NCBI GenBank assembly: GCA_902492935.1
Contig: CABUNJ010000006.1
Location: 41,376-105,375 of the forward strand
Direction of reading: 5' to 3'
DNA from: an uncultured Collinsella sp.
GTDB taxonomy: Bacteria > Actinomycetota > Coriobacteriia > Coriobacteriales > Coriobacteriaceae
DNA length: 64,000 nucleotides
The translations under genes and the position numbers were made by a program. A model generated the notes under the pieces. That model saw only the letters and a program-made list of their open reading frames with translations, ran no database searches and was not told the DNA's origin. Shown in pieces: positions 1-8,626 of this stretch (position 1 is the stretch's first letter; every line of letters starts with the position of its first letter).

Positions 1-79
1 CGCTGCCTATTTGCTGCCGTTTGCGGATTCGTAAATACTTGCAATCGTCGGTCGATTTAACCGCATTACGCGATGCCGA

Positions 80-108
80 TGCACATTTTTTGTGCCCCTT
101 TCTACAAT
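80..108 (+). promoter_or_regulatory. candidate promoter of the PTS gene
   Basis: TGCACA (80-85) and TACAAT (103-108) are 17 bases apart and lie about 95 bases before the EIICB start codon. The -10 fits well, the -35 matches only four of six positions. Nothing else is recognisable in bases 1-204. Confidence 0.3.
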
Positions 109-204
109 CACTTTGTGTCTATTGCCGAGCATGTCTTCCGTTTCGCCTGTGTGGGGACGTGGGGTGCAATAGTCGTTTGTAGAGGCTCATTGAGGAGGGA
201 ATTG

Positions 205-1869
205 ATGAAAGAAAAATTCCAATCGTTCGGAAAGGCAATGCTCGTTCCGATTACGCTCATTGCCATTTCCGGTCTCTTTTTGGGTATCGGTAGCGTTTTT
301 ACGACCGAACTGACCCTTGTGTCCCTTGGCGTTAATTGGGACTGGTATGCCGCTTCGCCGCTCTTTACGTTCTTCTCGGTATTTAAGGGTCTCGGCGAGG
401 TAATCATTGGAAACCTCGGTGTTTTGTTTGCTGTCGGCTGCGCCTTCTCCTTGTCTCGCAAAGAGAAGGGCTGGGCTGCCTTTTCTGCCCTTGTCTGCTA
501 TCTCACCATGCTCAAGACGGTTGAGATTCTGCTTGGAGCAGCTGGCTTGGCTGCCGACAATACAACGGTGGAAGCTCTTCAGAAGGTCGGCCTTACGTCC
601 ATTCAGGCGAGTGAGCAGTCCGCACTCTACACTACCTCGCTCGGCTTTTTTGGCTACAGCTCTGGTGTCTTTGGCGGCATTATCGTGGGCTGCCTGGTCG
701 CCTGGATCACCGGCCGCTTTTACAAGACCAAGCTTCCAACGGCGCTGGCGTTTTTTGCGGGCAGTCGAACGGTCCCCATTGTATCGCTGGTCGCCGGTGG
801 CATCCTGGGCGGCATTATGTACTTCGTCTGGCCCGTCATCGGTGGATGCTTCTCGGGTATTGCGACGTTTGTGAAAGGCTCCGGTCTGGTCGGTACGTTT
901 GTCTATCGCTGGGTGCTCGAGAGCCTTGTGCCGTTTGGCTTGCATCCGTTGCTCGAGACGCCCATGTATTGGACTGAGCTTGGCGGCTCCATGGTCGTCG
1001 ATGGAACGCGCGTGGTGGGCAATAGCGCCATTCAGCTTGCACAGCTCGCTTCTCCCAGCAGTGACAAGCTCTTGGTTAGGGCCTTCATGGCTGGCTATGG
1101 CATTAACGATTACGCGTTGTTCCCGGGCATCGCCCTTGCTATGTGGTCTTGTGCCAAGCCCCAGAACCGCAAGAAGGTTGCTGGTCTTTTAATCCCCACA
1201 GTGATTTCGACTGTTTTCTTTGGCGTTACGGAGCCTATTCTCTTTACGTTCCTGTTTGCCGCCCCCTGGCTCTACTTTGGCGTTTACGCTCCGCTTTCCG
1301 GACTGGGTGAAGTTCTCTCGGAGGCAATGGGCGTTTCGGTGTACCAGGGAAATATCAAGGACCTGATCCCATTCTTATTCCGCCCCGAGAAGCTTAATCT
1401 GCTTCCATACCTTATCCTGCTCCCCGCCCTTTTCCTGGCAGCTTTCTTCCTCTTCCGGTTCTTTATTACTAAGTTCGATATCAAGACGCCCGGTCGAGAC
1501 GATGGTGACGATATTGAGTTGATCAACAGCAGAGCCGAGTTCGAGGCAAAGGCCGCTGAGGCAAAGGGCGAGTCTGATGGCACTCCCGAGAAGGCAGTCC
1601 AGGGCCGTGCGACCAAGGACAGCGCGCTTGCTGTTGGCATTGTCGAAGCGCTTGGTGGAGCTGACAACATTGATGATCTTGACAACTGCATCTCACGTCT
1701 TCGCGTGATTGTCAAGGATGGTTCTAAGGTTGCAGACGACGAGGTGTTCACCAAGAATCTTGAAGCTATGGGCGTTATCCGCCTGAGCGACAAGGCAATC
1801 CAGGTCATTTACGGTCCTCGTGTCGGCGAAGTCGCTTCTGAGGTGCACGAAGTTCTCGGTGACGAGTAA
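205..1869 (+). CDS. PTS glucose/maltose-family EIICB permease
   Basis: This membrane permease takes up and phosphorylates a sugar, using phosphate passed from an EIIA protein. The 554-residue product has an N-terminal multi-span EIIC domain (about residues 1-420), a charged linker, and a C-terminal EIIB domain (about 465-554). The EIIB phosphorylation site is Cys495 in the context DNCISRLRV, the classic EIIB motif. No EIIA domain is present, so EIIA must come from elsewhere. ATG 205 follows a strong GAGGAGG; an upstream in-frame ATG at 73 lacks such a site. The neighbouring GH4 enzyme and RpiR regulator suggest a maltose or other alpha-glucoside substrate, which is an inference. The region is visibly less GC-rich than the ribosomal genes downstream. 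Confidence 0.88.
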   Translation: MKEKFQSFGKAMLVPITLIAISGLFLGIGSVFTTELTLVSLGVNWDWYAASPLFTFFSVFKGLGEVIIGNLGVLFAVGCAFSLSRKEKGWAAFSALVCYLTMLKTVEILLGAAGLAADNTTVEALQKVGLTSIQASEQSALYTTSLGFFGYSSGVFGGIIVGCLVAWITGRFYKTKLPTALAFFAGSRTVPIVSLVAGGILGGIMYFVWPVIGGCFSGIATFVKGSGLVGTFVYRWVLESLVPFGLHPLLETPMYWTELGGSMVVDGTRVVGNSAIQLAQLASPSSDKLLVRAFMAGYGINDYALFPGIALAMWSCAKPQNRKKVAGLLIPTVISTVFFGVTEPILFTFLFAAPWLYFGVYAPLSGLGEVLSEAMGVSVYQGNIKDLIPFLFRPEKLNLLPYLILLPALFLAAFFLFRFFITKFDIKTPGRDDGDDIELINSRAEFEAKAAEAKGESDGTPEKAVQGRATKDSALAVGIVEALGGADNIDDLDNCISRLRVIVKDGSKVADDEVFTKNLEAMGVIRLSDKAIQVIYGPRVGEVASEVHEVLGDE

Positions 1870-1931
1870 AACGCGCAAGTGGCTTTCAATTGCATAGCGC
1901 AATTCCAGGGCTTGGCTTCCTATCGCATGAT

Positions 1932-2684
1932 TTAGGGGGCCAGGCCTTCTTGTTTTAGATTGTCAAGGCAGATACTCAATAGTTCTTCAAATGCGAGAAT
2001 ACAACTTCCGGTAAAGCAGTTAGGCTTAACGTTCTTAAGATCCATTGGGTGATCGTCATGTATCGTAAAGATCGCGTCTGCCGTCTTGGCGAGCTCGCTG
2101 TCTTCGTTGCCGGTAAACGCGAGGGTCGTAATGCCCGCGTCGTGGCATGCCCTTGCGGTTTCCAGGATGGCTTCTGTCTGGCCCGATTTGGATATGAGCA
2201 TCATGCAGCTGAGCGTATTTCGGTTGGATTCGACAAACTGATCGGTTTCTAGGAAGTCCTGTATGACGGCCAAAAAGCCAAGTCCAACGAGCTTAGTCGC
2301 CATGTACTGCGCAACGATGCGTGAGAAGCCCTCTCCGTTTACTCCGATCATTCTGTTGCGATGCAGTGCGGCGATGAATACGTCTACATCTCCGGTGTGA
2401 CATACGAAGTGGACGCTACTGTCTTTGAGTGATTGATTCATTTCGCGGGAGACATGCTGAAGGTGCTTGAGATCGTACATCATTTCGCGGTAGCCACGGT
2501 AGCCGAGCTTTTTCGAAAGCCTGATGACTGTCGTCATGCTGGTAAAGCATGCCATGGCGACGGGTTTTATGCCAATATCATCGAGGGTGTCGATATTGTT
2601 GAGTAGGTATTCGAGTACGCTTTGCTCGGTTTCGGATAGCTTTGCGGCTGAGTAGAGCTTGGAAATCTGCTTTTTATCAACCAT
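1932..2684 (-). CDS. RpiR/MurR-family transcriptional regulator
   Basis: This is a 250-residue DNA-binding regulator of sugar-phosphate metabolism. The N-terminal RpiR helix-turn-helix covers about residues 5-75 (context SMTTVIRLSKKLGYRGY). A C-terminal SIS sugar-phosphate-binding domain covers about 105-240 (context ISKSGQTEAILETARACHDAG). ATG 2684 is chosen because GGAAGGAAG lies just upstream on the minus strand; a longer reading frame to 2990 has no such site and runs into the next gene. The gene converges with the PTS gene and diverges from the GH4 gene. It therefore most likely senses a phosphorylated disaccharide and controls both. That regulatory role is inferred from position and family. 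Confidence 0.88.
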   Translation of the reverse strand: MVDKKQISKLYSAAKLSETEQSVLEYLLNNIDTLDDIGIKPVAMACFTSMTTVIRLSKKLGYRGYREMMYDLKHLQHVSREMNQSLKDSSVHFVCHTGDVDVFIAALHRNRMIGVNGEGFSRIVAQYMATKLVGLGFLAVIQDFLETDQFVESNRNTLSCMMLISKSGQTEAILETARACHDAGITTLAFTGNEDSELAKTADAIFTIHDDHPMDLKNVKPNCFTGSCILAFEELLSICLDNLKQEGLAP

Positions 2685-2707
2685 CGGTGCTTCCTTCCCG
2701 CCGGACG

Positions 2708-2805
2708 TGTGTGGCCGCTTCCGTTGCGTAAATAATAACTCCTTGGGGAATTCCTTTCCCGCCTTGCAACCGGGGCGGGAAGCGGCCCTCCATGCTGGAT
2801 ACAAT
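2708..2805 (+). promoter_or_regulatory. divergent control region between RpiR and GH4 genes
   Basis: Two nested inverted repeats lie here. GGCCGCTTCC near 2709 pairs with GGGAAGCGGCC near 2778, and TTCCCGCC near 2756 pairs with GGCGGGAA near 2774. A possible -10 (TACAAT, 2800-2805) serves the GH4 gene but no good -35 is visible. The palindromes are plausible operators for the adjacent RpiR protein; this is inference only. Confidence 0.35.
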
Positions 2806-2859
2806 ATCCAAACACAGGCGAACCATGCAATATTGAATGTGCTAATTGGGGGTTTCGAT

Positions 2860-4233
2860 ATGAAACTTACGGTCATAGGTGGCGGTGGCGTCCGCTCCAT
2901 GTTTTTGGCAAAGAGCATAGCCCAGCAGGCGTCATCGCTTGGGATTGACGAACTTGTGTTTATGGACAATGATCCCGAGAAGCTGCGCATCTACGGTGGC
3001 CTTGCCGCCCATGTCTCGGGCATGCTTTGCCCCACGCTTAATTTTTCACTGACGGGCGATGCAGTCGAGGCCGTTAAGGACGCCGATTACGTGATCACGA
3101 CGATTCGCGTCGGTGGGGACCATATGCGCGTTCGCGATGAGCGCATTGCTCTTTCGCATGGGGTTCTTGGCCAAGAGACGACTGGCGCAGCCGGCGTGTC
3201 TTTTGCCATGCGCTCCGTCCCTGCGCTTGCTTCGTATTGCGAGTTAATCAAGAAGTACGCAAAGCCGGACGTCAAGGTGTTTAACTTTACTAATCCCGCT
3301 GGCGTCGTATCTCAGGCCCTACGCGATATGGGCTATGATTTTACTTATGGCATTTGCGATGCCCCCTCGGGCATGTTGCATCAGTTTGCCGAGTATAAAG
3401 GCGTTGATCCCGCATCGGTTCAGGGCGAGTGCTATGGACTCAACCACCTCTCGTTCTTCCGCAATGTGACGGTTGACGGCGAGGACATCATGTCCGACTT
3501 GATCCACGACGACGGGGCATATGCTCATACAGATCTTAGGTTCTTCGAGAAGGACCTCGTCCTAAATCGCGGATGCGTGCCAAATGAGTACCTATACTAT
3601 TTCTACTATCGCGAGCGCGCCGTTGCCAACGTTCTCTCTTCGCCCCAGACGCGCGGCGAACTAATCGAAGAAATTAATCGAGAAATGACGAGCGAGCTTG
3701 CATCTATCGATATTGAGAACGACTTCGAAAAAGGCCTCGCGTGCTTTGAGAAGTGGTACGGAATGCGCGAAAACAACTACATGGCGGCCGAGACGGGTAT
3801 TCATCGCGACAAGCCGTGGACGTTTGACGTGTACGGCAAAGATGCTGGCGGATACGCAGGTGTCGCGCTCCGCTTCATGGATATTGCTCGCTCTGGCAAG
3901 ACGCAGCAGATGATCCTGTGCACCCCCAACAATGGCGCCATCCCCGGCCTTCTCGATACAGATGTCATTGAGTCAACGTGCGATATCTCCACCGATGGCT
4001 GCGTGCCGCATCGCGTCGAAGCCGATTCTGTGCCCGCGGGAAACCTCGAATTGATTCGTCGCGTCAAGTACTACGAGCGCACCGTGGCGCGTGGCATCGT
4101 TAACCGATCGAAGCGCGACATTGTCGAGAGCCTCGCGATGCACCCGCTCGTTAATTCGTACTCCTTGGCGAAAGATATCGCCGCGCAGTACTTTGAGCTT
4201 AACCGCGACTACATCGACGGCTGGACAGACTAG
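2860..4233 (+). CDS. GH4 6-phospho-glucosidase, probably alpha-specific
   Basis: The enzyme hydrolyses a phosphorylated disaccharide made by the PTS, using the GH4 NAD+- and metal-dependent redox mechanism. The 457-residue product begins with a Rossmann nucleotide-binding motif (VIGGGG, residues 4-9). It carries NFTNPAG and the GH4 signature Cys in CDAP at Cys166, followed by a GLNH motif. Characterised phospho-alpha-glucosidases have CDMP and phospho-beta-glucosidases CNVP. The Asp here points towards alpha, but the Met is replaced by Ala, so the specificity is uncertain. ATG 2860 has TTGGGGG upstream. A longer frame from 2659 overlaps the divergent regulator and is rejected. The gene is divergent from the RpiR gene and belongs functionally with the PTS permease. 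Confidence 0.86.
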   Translation: MKLTVIGGGGVRSMFLAKSIAQQASSLGIDELVFMDNDPEKLRIYGGLAAHVSGMLCPTLNFSLTGDAVEAVKDADYVITTIRVGGDHMRVRDERIALSHGVLGQETTGAAGVSFAMRSVPALASYCELIKKYAKPDVKVFNFTNPAGVVSQALRDMGYDFTYGICDAPSGMLHQFAEYKGVDPASVQGECYGLNHLSFFRNVTVDGEDIMSDLIHDDGAYAHTDLRFFEKDLVLNRGCVPNEYLYYFYYRERAVANVLSSPQTRGELIEEINREMTSELASIDIENDFEKGLACFEKWYGMRENNYMAAETGIHRDKPWTFDVYGKDAGGYAGVALRFMDIARSGKTQQMILCTPNNGAIPGLLDTDVIESTCDISTDGCVPHRVEADSVPAGNLELIRRVKYYERTVARGIVNRSKRDIVESLAMHPLVNSYSLAKDIAAQYFELNRDYIDGWTD

Positions 4234-4262
4234 TCTGGACGTTAAAACTAGAAATTATGGAT

Positions 4263-4298
4263 GGGCGGACCGGCGTTTATATTGGCGCCCGTTCGCCC
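4263..4298 (+). terminator. weak hairpin after the GH4 gene
   Basis: GGGCGGAC...GGCG pairs imperfectly with CGCC...GTTCGCCC around a short AT-rich loop. There is no clear U-tract, so the terminator function is doubtful. Confidence 0.3.
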
Positions 4299-4323
4299 TG
4301 CTTAGTAAGAAAACGGGTATAGA

Positions 4324-5151
4324 GTGAACTTGCGAGAGAACTTCAATGTCTTTCTGGAATCGGGCGATCGGGCGAAGGAATGCCGGAGTTGCTGCACGAT
4401 GGCGTTATATATCCCCTTGTTTGTTATGAGCGCGCTTCAAATTGGTGTATCAAACGTTGCAACTGAGCTCGCCTATATCAATCCGTCCATTACGCTTATT
4501 TGCACTGTGGTCGCGGCCTTTTTAAACCTGCTTCTATCGAATGTGGCTTTTTCATTATTTGCCGTCGACCGGTCCAAAGAGACGGTGCAACCTGCCCGAA
4601 CCCCTCCGGTTTATCTCTTGGCCTCGACGGTTCCCCTCCAGATTTCTGGGGCGCTGCTAATTTATTTGGTTCACTTGATTTTATCGGCAATTGTAGTCTT
4701 TGCCTCGCTTGCGAGCAGTCAGCTCGGGGTGTTGTGCTCGCTTGTTGTGGCAGTAATCGTGACGCTTCTTTCCGCGTCGTTCGTATTCGTGTTAATTGAA
4801 GATGCGGACGTGGAGCAGAGGGGACTACGAGGCATTCGGTTTGCACCACGCTACATCATGCGTTCGGTCACGGTGCTTCGTTCCTCCTGGAGAGAAATCG
4901 CGCGTCCCGCAACGCTGCTGGTGGCATGGAACCTGGTTGCAAGTTGCGCTATCCAGGTTCTTGTTGGATGGGTAGTTTCGAGTGCGGCGCTGCCGTCGGC
5001 ACTTTCAGTGACGGCGCTTGTGCATGAGGGACTTTATTATGGGGCGTTTGCTTATATGCTGCTTTTGCTAGTTCATTGTGCGGTTGCGAGTTGGCTCGAA
5101 ATTGACGTGCTCATGGGGGTGTCCTTGTGCGTATCCGAGCAGGCGCGATAG
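4324..5151 (+). CDS. polytopic membrane protein of unknown function
   Basis: I do not recognise this 275-residue protein. It has about six hydrophobic segments (roughly residues 27-47, 57-80, 95-122, 125-150, 195-217 and 235-260) and a basic stretch around 165-190 that probably faces the cytoplasm. The start is a GTG at 4324 with only a weak ribosome-binding site, so a later start is possible. It lies 90 bases after the GH4 gene on the same strand, behind a weak hairpin, and may be cotranscribed. The overall layout recalls small YesL-like membrane proteins found with sugar genes, but I see no diagnostic motif. Its base composition is AT-leaning like the neighbouring PTS genes. Confidence 0.6.
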   Translation: MNLRENFNVFLESGDRAKECRSCCTMALYIPLFVMSALQIGVSNVATELAYINPSITLICTVVAAFLNLLLSNVAFSLFAVDRSKETVQPARTPPVYLLASTVPLQISGALLIYLVHLILSAIVVFASLASSQLGVLCSLVVAVIVTLLSASFVFVLIEDADVEQRGLRGIRFAPRYIMRSVTVLRSSWREIARPATLLVAWNLVASCAIQVLVGWVVSSAALPSALSVTALVHEGLYYGAFAYMLLLLVHCAVASWLEIDVLMGVSLCVSEQAR

Positions 5152-5280
5152 CCCGAAGATGAAGCCGCGTTTTCGATATTGAGTTCCTGCGTACCTTGCT
5201 TTCTAAGCAGAATTGGCGCGCCGTCTGTTAACAATCGTTTTCCAAGAATTCTTTTGTTGCTCATTTTATAGACTTCTCAT

Positions 5281-5289
5281 TGCTATAAT
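5281..5289 (+). promoter_or_regulatory. extended -10 promoter of the MFS gene
   Basis: TGCTATAAT is a perfect extended -10 element (TGnTATAAT) 38 bases before the MFS start codon. No convincing -35 is visible, as is usual for extended -10 promoters. Confidence 0.6.
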
Positions 5290-5326
5290 CGCCCACCGCT
5301 CAAGATAATCGGAGAGGTTTTCCTAT

Positions 5327-6523
5327 ATGGCTCAAACAAAGCAAGACGGCATCACGCTCAGGCAGTGGCTCCCGCTCGTCGGGCTCACCTGCTGTGCGTT
5401 CGTGTTCAACACGTCGGAGTTTATGCCCATCGGCCTTTTGACTGATATTGCCGCGTCGTTCTCGCTCACCGAGGCCCAGGCGGGCATCATGATCTCGGTC
5501 TATGCCTGGGGCGTCATGCTGCTGTCGCTGCCGCTCATGGTGTTCGCCTCGCGCTTTGAGTTCAAGCGGATGCTGCTGGGCGTGCTGGCCGTGTTCTCGC
5601 TCGGTCAGTTCCTGTCCGCTGTGGCGCCGACTTATCCCATCCTTGTCTGCGCGCGCTTGGTGGTCGCCTGCGCACATGCCGTGTTCTGGTCGGTCGCCTC
5701 GATCATGGCGTCGCGTCTGGTCGACACCCGCCATGGAGCGCTCGCTATCAGCATGATCGCCACGGGCTCGTCCATCGCGCAGATCTTTGGCCTGCCTCTC
5801 GGTCGCGCCATTGGCTTGGCCGTGGGCTGGCGCATGACGTTTGCCGTGGTCGGGGGCCTCTCAGCCATCGCGGTCGTCTACCAGGCAGCGGTGTTCCCGG
5901 CCATGCCGGCGGGTGAGCGCTTTACCGTCAAACAGCTGCCCGAGCTGCTCAAGAACCCGCTCCTCATCGCGCTCTACGCAGTCACGGTCTTCATGGCGAC
6001 CGGCTATTACGCAAGCTACAGCTATATCGAGCCCTTCCTGGCGCAGGTCGCGCACGTCGATGCGGGCGCCATTACCATGACGCTGACGGCGTTTGGCTGC
6101 TCTGGTTTGCTCGGAAGCTGGTTGTTTGGCCGCCTGTTCGATGGGCATCGCTTCCCGTTCTTGGCTATCACGCTCTCCGGCGTGCCGGTGGCCCTGCTGC
6201 TCATGGGGCCGGCCGCATCGTCGCTCGTGACAGTGCTTGCCGTCTGCGCACTGTGGGGTTGCTGCGCCACGGCCTTTAACGTGGCGTTTCAGGCCGAGCT
6301 CATCAAGTGCACGTCGGCAGATTCGTCGGCCGTCGCCATGTCGATCTTCTCGGGCCTGTTTAACCTCGGTATTGGCACGGGCACCGCAATCGGCGGCGCC
6401 GTGGTTTCGGGTCCCGGTATCGCTTGGATCGGCTTCGCGGGCGGGGCGATTGCCGTCGTGGGCGTCATCCTCGCCATCACCGTGCTGTTCCCGGCCATAC
6501 GCCGCGCAAGGCCCGTCGCCTAA
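5327..6523 (+). CDS. MFS transporter, SotB/AraJ-like exporter
   Basis: This is a 398-residue major facilitator superfamily transporter of the inner membrane with about 12 membrane segments. It probably exports a sugar or drug in exchange for protons. The N-terminal stretch FNTSEFMPIGLL and the loop 2-3 ASRFEFKRML resemble the sugar-efflux (SotB, AraJ) and Bcr-type branch of the family. ATG 5327 is preceded by GGAGAGG. An extended -10 promoter lies just upstream and the gene appears to be a single transcription unit, followed by a REP-like hairpin. The substrate cannot be predicted from the sequence. Confidence 0.8.
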   Translation: MAQTKQDGITLRQWLPLVGLTCCAFVFNTSEFMPIGLLTDIAASFSLTEAQAGIMISVYAWGVMLLSLPLMVFASRFEFKRMLLGVLAVFSLGQFLSAVAPTYPILVCARLVVACAHAVFWSVASIMASRLVDTRHGALAISMIATGSSIAQIFGLPLGRAIGLAVGWRMTFAVVGGLSAIAVVYQAAVFPAMPAGERFTVKQLPELLKNPLLIALYAVTVFMATGYYASYSYIEPFLAQVAHVDAGAITMTLTAFGCSGLLGSWLFGRLFDGHRFPFLAITLSGVPVALLLMGPAASSLVTVLAVCALWGCCATAFNVAFQAELIKCTSADSSAVAMSIFSGLFNLGIGTGTAIGGAVVSGPGIAWIGFAGGAIAVVGVILAITVLFPAIRRARPVA

Positions 6524-6538
6524 TCACGTCCCCTCATC

Positions 6539-6605
6539 AGTTGCGGTGAAATACGGACTGCTGGGCCCAATAAACCCGGCAAACAGTCCCTATTGCACCG
6601 CAACT
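6539..6605. repeat. REP-like imperfect palindrome
   Basis: AGTTGCGGTG (6539-6548) pairs perfectly with CACCGCAACT (6596-6605). Inside it, GGACTG (6555-6560) pairs with CAGTCC (6584-6589), giving a two-part stem with an internal loop. It lies between two same-strand genes and has no U-tract. It looks like a repetitive extragenic palindrome. Confidence 0.6.
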
Positions 6606-6676
6606 TATTTTGGGGGAGGGGATACAAGCTGGGCATACAATGGATGTCGTTGTGTTGAGCTTACCGGGAGGTTGCT

Positions 6677-8053
6677 ATGTGGGCATACGAGACGACGTTC
6701 TATCAGGTCTATCCGCTGGGCTTTTGCGGAGCTCCGCGCGAAAACGCCGCCCCCGTTGCCGAGGATGAGCTCGCCCAGGCCGCCGATGTCGAACCCAACC
6801 CCGATGCTCCTATCATGAAGATTGCCCAATGGGCCGACTACCTGCAAAAACTCGGCGTTGGCGCTGTGCTCATCAACCCGCCGCTCGAGTCCGATAGTCA
6901 CGGCTACGATACACGCAGCCTGCGCCATATCGACCGTCGCCTGGGTGGGGACGCCGACTTTGCCGCCGTGTGCGACACACTGCATGCTCACGGCATCCGC
7001 GTGGTGCTCGACGCCGTCTTCAACCACGTCGGCCGCGGCTTTTGGGCCTTCCGCGATGTGCAGGAGCGTAAGTGGGACTCGCCGTACAAGGACTGGTTCC
7101 ACATTAGCTTTGATGGCGACTCCTGCTACGGCGACGGCTTTTGGTACGAGGGTTGGGAAGGCCATTTTGAGCTCGTGAAGCTCAACTTGCAAAACCCTGC
7201 CGTGGTCGATTACCTGCTAGAGTCCGTGCACCGCTGGGCCGAGGTCTTTGGCGTCGACGGCCTGCGCCTGGACGTTGCCTATATGCTCGACCGCGACTTC
7301 ATGCGTCGTCTGCATAGCTTCGCCCGTGAGCTCAAGCCCGACTTCGTGCTGATCGGCGAGACGCTCCACGGCGACTACAACCAGATCGTCAACGACGAGA
7401 TGCTCGACTCCTGCACCAACTACGAGTGTTACAAGGGCCTGTACTCCAGCTTTAACTCGGTCAACATGTTCGAGATTGCGCACTCGCTGCACCGTCAGTT
7501 TGGCGGCGACCCCTGGTGCATCTACCGCGGCAAGCACCTGCTGTCGTTTGTCGACAACCACGACGTGCCGCGACTGGCAAGCATCCTCACTGACAAGTCG
7601 TGCCTGCGTCCCGCCTATGGCATGCTCTTTGGCATGCCGGGCATCCCGTGCGTCTACTATGGCAGCGAGTGGGGAATTGCCGGCGAAAAGGGCGGCCCCG
7701 ATGGCGACTGGGCGCTGCGCCCTGCGCTCGATGAGCCTGCGCCCAACGAACTGACGGCGTTCATCACGCAGCTCGCACACCTTCGTTCGGCCGACGACGC
7801 GGCGGCCCGTGCTCTCAACTACGGTGCCTATCGCAATGTGGTGATCCAGAACAAGCAGCTGCTGTTCGAGCGCGCCTGCGACGACGCGACGGTGCTCGTG
7901 ACGGTCAATGCCGTGAACGAGCCCTATACCTTTGGAGCCGGCGAACTCAACGGCTCCTTCGTCGACCTGCTTGCCGACGATGCGCCCACGGTCGAGCTGA
8001 CAGGCTCCCTTGAACTTGCGCCCTATGAGGTGCGTTATCTGCTGAGGGCCTAA
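6677..8053 (+). CDS. GH13 alpha-amylase-family glucosidase
   Basis: This 458-residue protein is a cytoplasmic (no signal peptide) alpha-amylase-family enzyme acting on alpha-glucans or maltodextrins. The GH13 catalytic residues are present: nucleophile Asp199 in LRLDVA, acid/base Glu228 in IGETLHG, and the transition-state Asp296 in FVDNHDVPR. The region containing DAVFNHVG is conserved sequence region I. The N-terminus goes almost straight into the barrel, and the C-terminal domain after residue about 400 is short. This suits an intracellular cyclomaltodextrinase or amylase-like enzyme, but exact specificity is unclear. ATG 6677 has GGGAGG upstream. The next gene starts three bases after its stop, so the two are probably cotranscribed. 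Confidence 0.85.
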   Translation: MWAYETTFYQVYPLGFCGAPRENAAPVAEDELAQAADVEPNPDAPIMKIAQWADYLQKLGVGAVLINPPLESDSHGYDTRSLRHIDRRLGGDADFAAVCDTLHAHGIRVVLDAVFNHVGRGFWAFRDVQERKWDSPYKDWFHISFDGDSCYGDGFWYEGWEGHFELVKLNLQNPAVVDYLLESVHRWAEVFGVDGLRLDVAYMLDRDFMRRLHSFARELKPDFVLIGETLHGDYNQIVNDEMLDSCTNYECYKGLYSSFNSVNMFEIAHSLHRQFGGDPWCIYRGKHLLSFVDNHDVPRLASILTDKSCLRPAYGMLFGMPGIPCVYYGSEWGIAGEKGGPDGDWALRPALDEPAPNELTAFITQLAHLRSADDAAARALNYGAYRNVVIQNKQLLFERACDDATVLVTVNAVNEPYTFGAGELNGSFVDLLADDAPTVELTGSLELAPYEVRYLLRA

Positions 8054-8056
8054 TTC

Positions 8057-8626
8057 ATGACTGCGCCGGACGAGGGCTATCAGCATATTGAGCATGGGTT
8101 TGAGCCCGTGTTTGACGAACGCTCGCGCGTTTTGGTGCTGGGGTCGTTTCCCTCGGTGCTCTCGCGTGCCAATGCCTTCTACTATGGCAATCCGCAGAAC
8201 CGCTTTTGGCGCGTGATGGCCGCGTGCCTTGGTGCGCCCGTGCCGCCCAACGAGGGAGACTCTTTGGCGAGCGGCGAGCCCGTGACGCTTGACGCCTCGA
8301 TTGCCGCCAAGCGGGCTATGCTGCTGAACGGCGGCGTGGCCCTGTGGGACGTGATCGAGAGCTGCGACATTAAGGGCTCGAGCGATGCGAGCATTCGTAA
8401 CGTTGTGCCGGCACATATCGAGCGCATTACCGGCGCAGCTCCCATTGAGCAGGTGATATGCAACGGTGGTACAGCTGGCCGGCTCTACAAGCGCTATCTA
8501 CAAGAACGCACCGGGCTGCCTGCCATCGTCCTGCCCTCGACAAGTCCCGCCAATGCGGCATGGCGTCCGGAGCGGCTTGTTGAGCGGTGGAGCGGCGCTG
8601 CTGATTGGCAGGCTTTTTCGATCTAG
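8057..8626 (+). CDS. DNA-deoxyinosine (hypoxanthine) glycosylase, UDG superfamily
   Basis: This is a 189-residue DNA repair glycosylase of the uracil-DNA glycosylase superfamily (family 6). It removes hypoxanthine arising from adenine deamination. The N-terminal motif is LGSFPSVLSR, followed by the YYGNPQNRFW active-site region, in which an Asn is the expected catalytic residue. The C-terminal LPSTSPAN matches the second UDG motif. Length is typical. It starts three bases after the amylase stop. At its 3' end it overlaps the convergent gene: both stops are read from the same CTAG (8623-8626). Confidence 0.85.
   Translation: MTAPDEGYQHIEHGFEPVFDERSRVLVLGSFPSVLSRANAFYYGNPQNRFWRVMAACLGAPVPPNEGDSLASGEPVTLDASIAAKRAMLLNGGVALWDVIESCDIKGSSDASIRNVVPAHIERITGAAPIEQVICNGGTAGRLYKRYLQERTGLPAIVLPSTSPANAAWRPERLVERWSGAADWQAFSI

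Noticed and set aside
1888..1904. AATTGC/GCAATT hairpin between the convergent PTS and RpiR genes
   Set aside because: The stem is only six base pairs and AT-rich, without a U-tract, so it is not convincing as a terminator.
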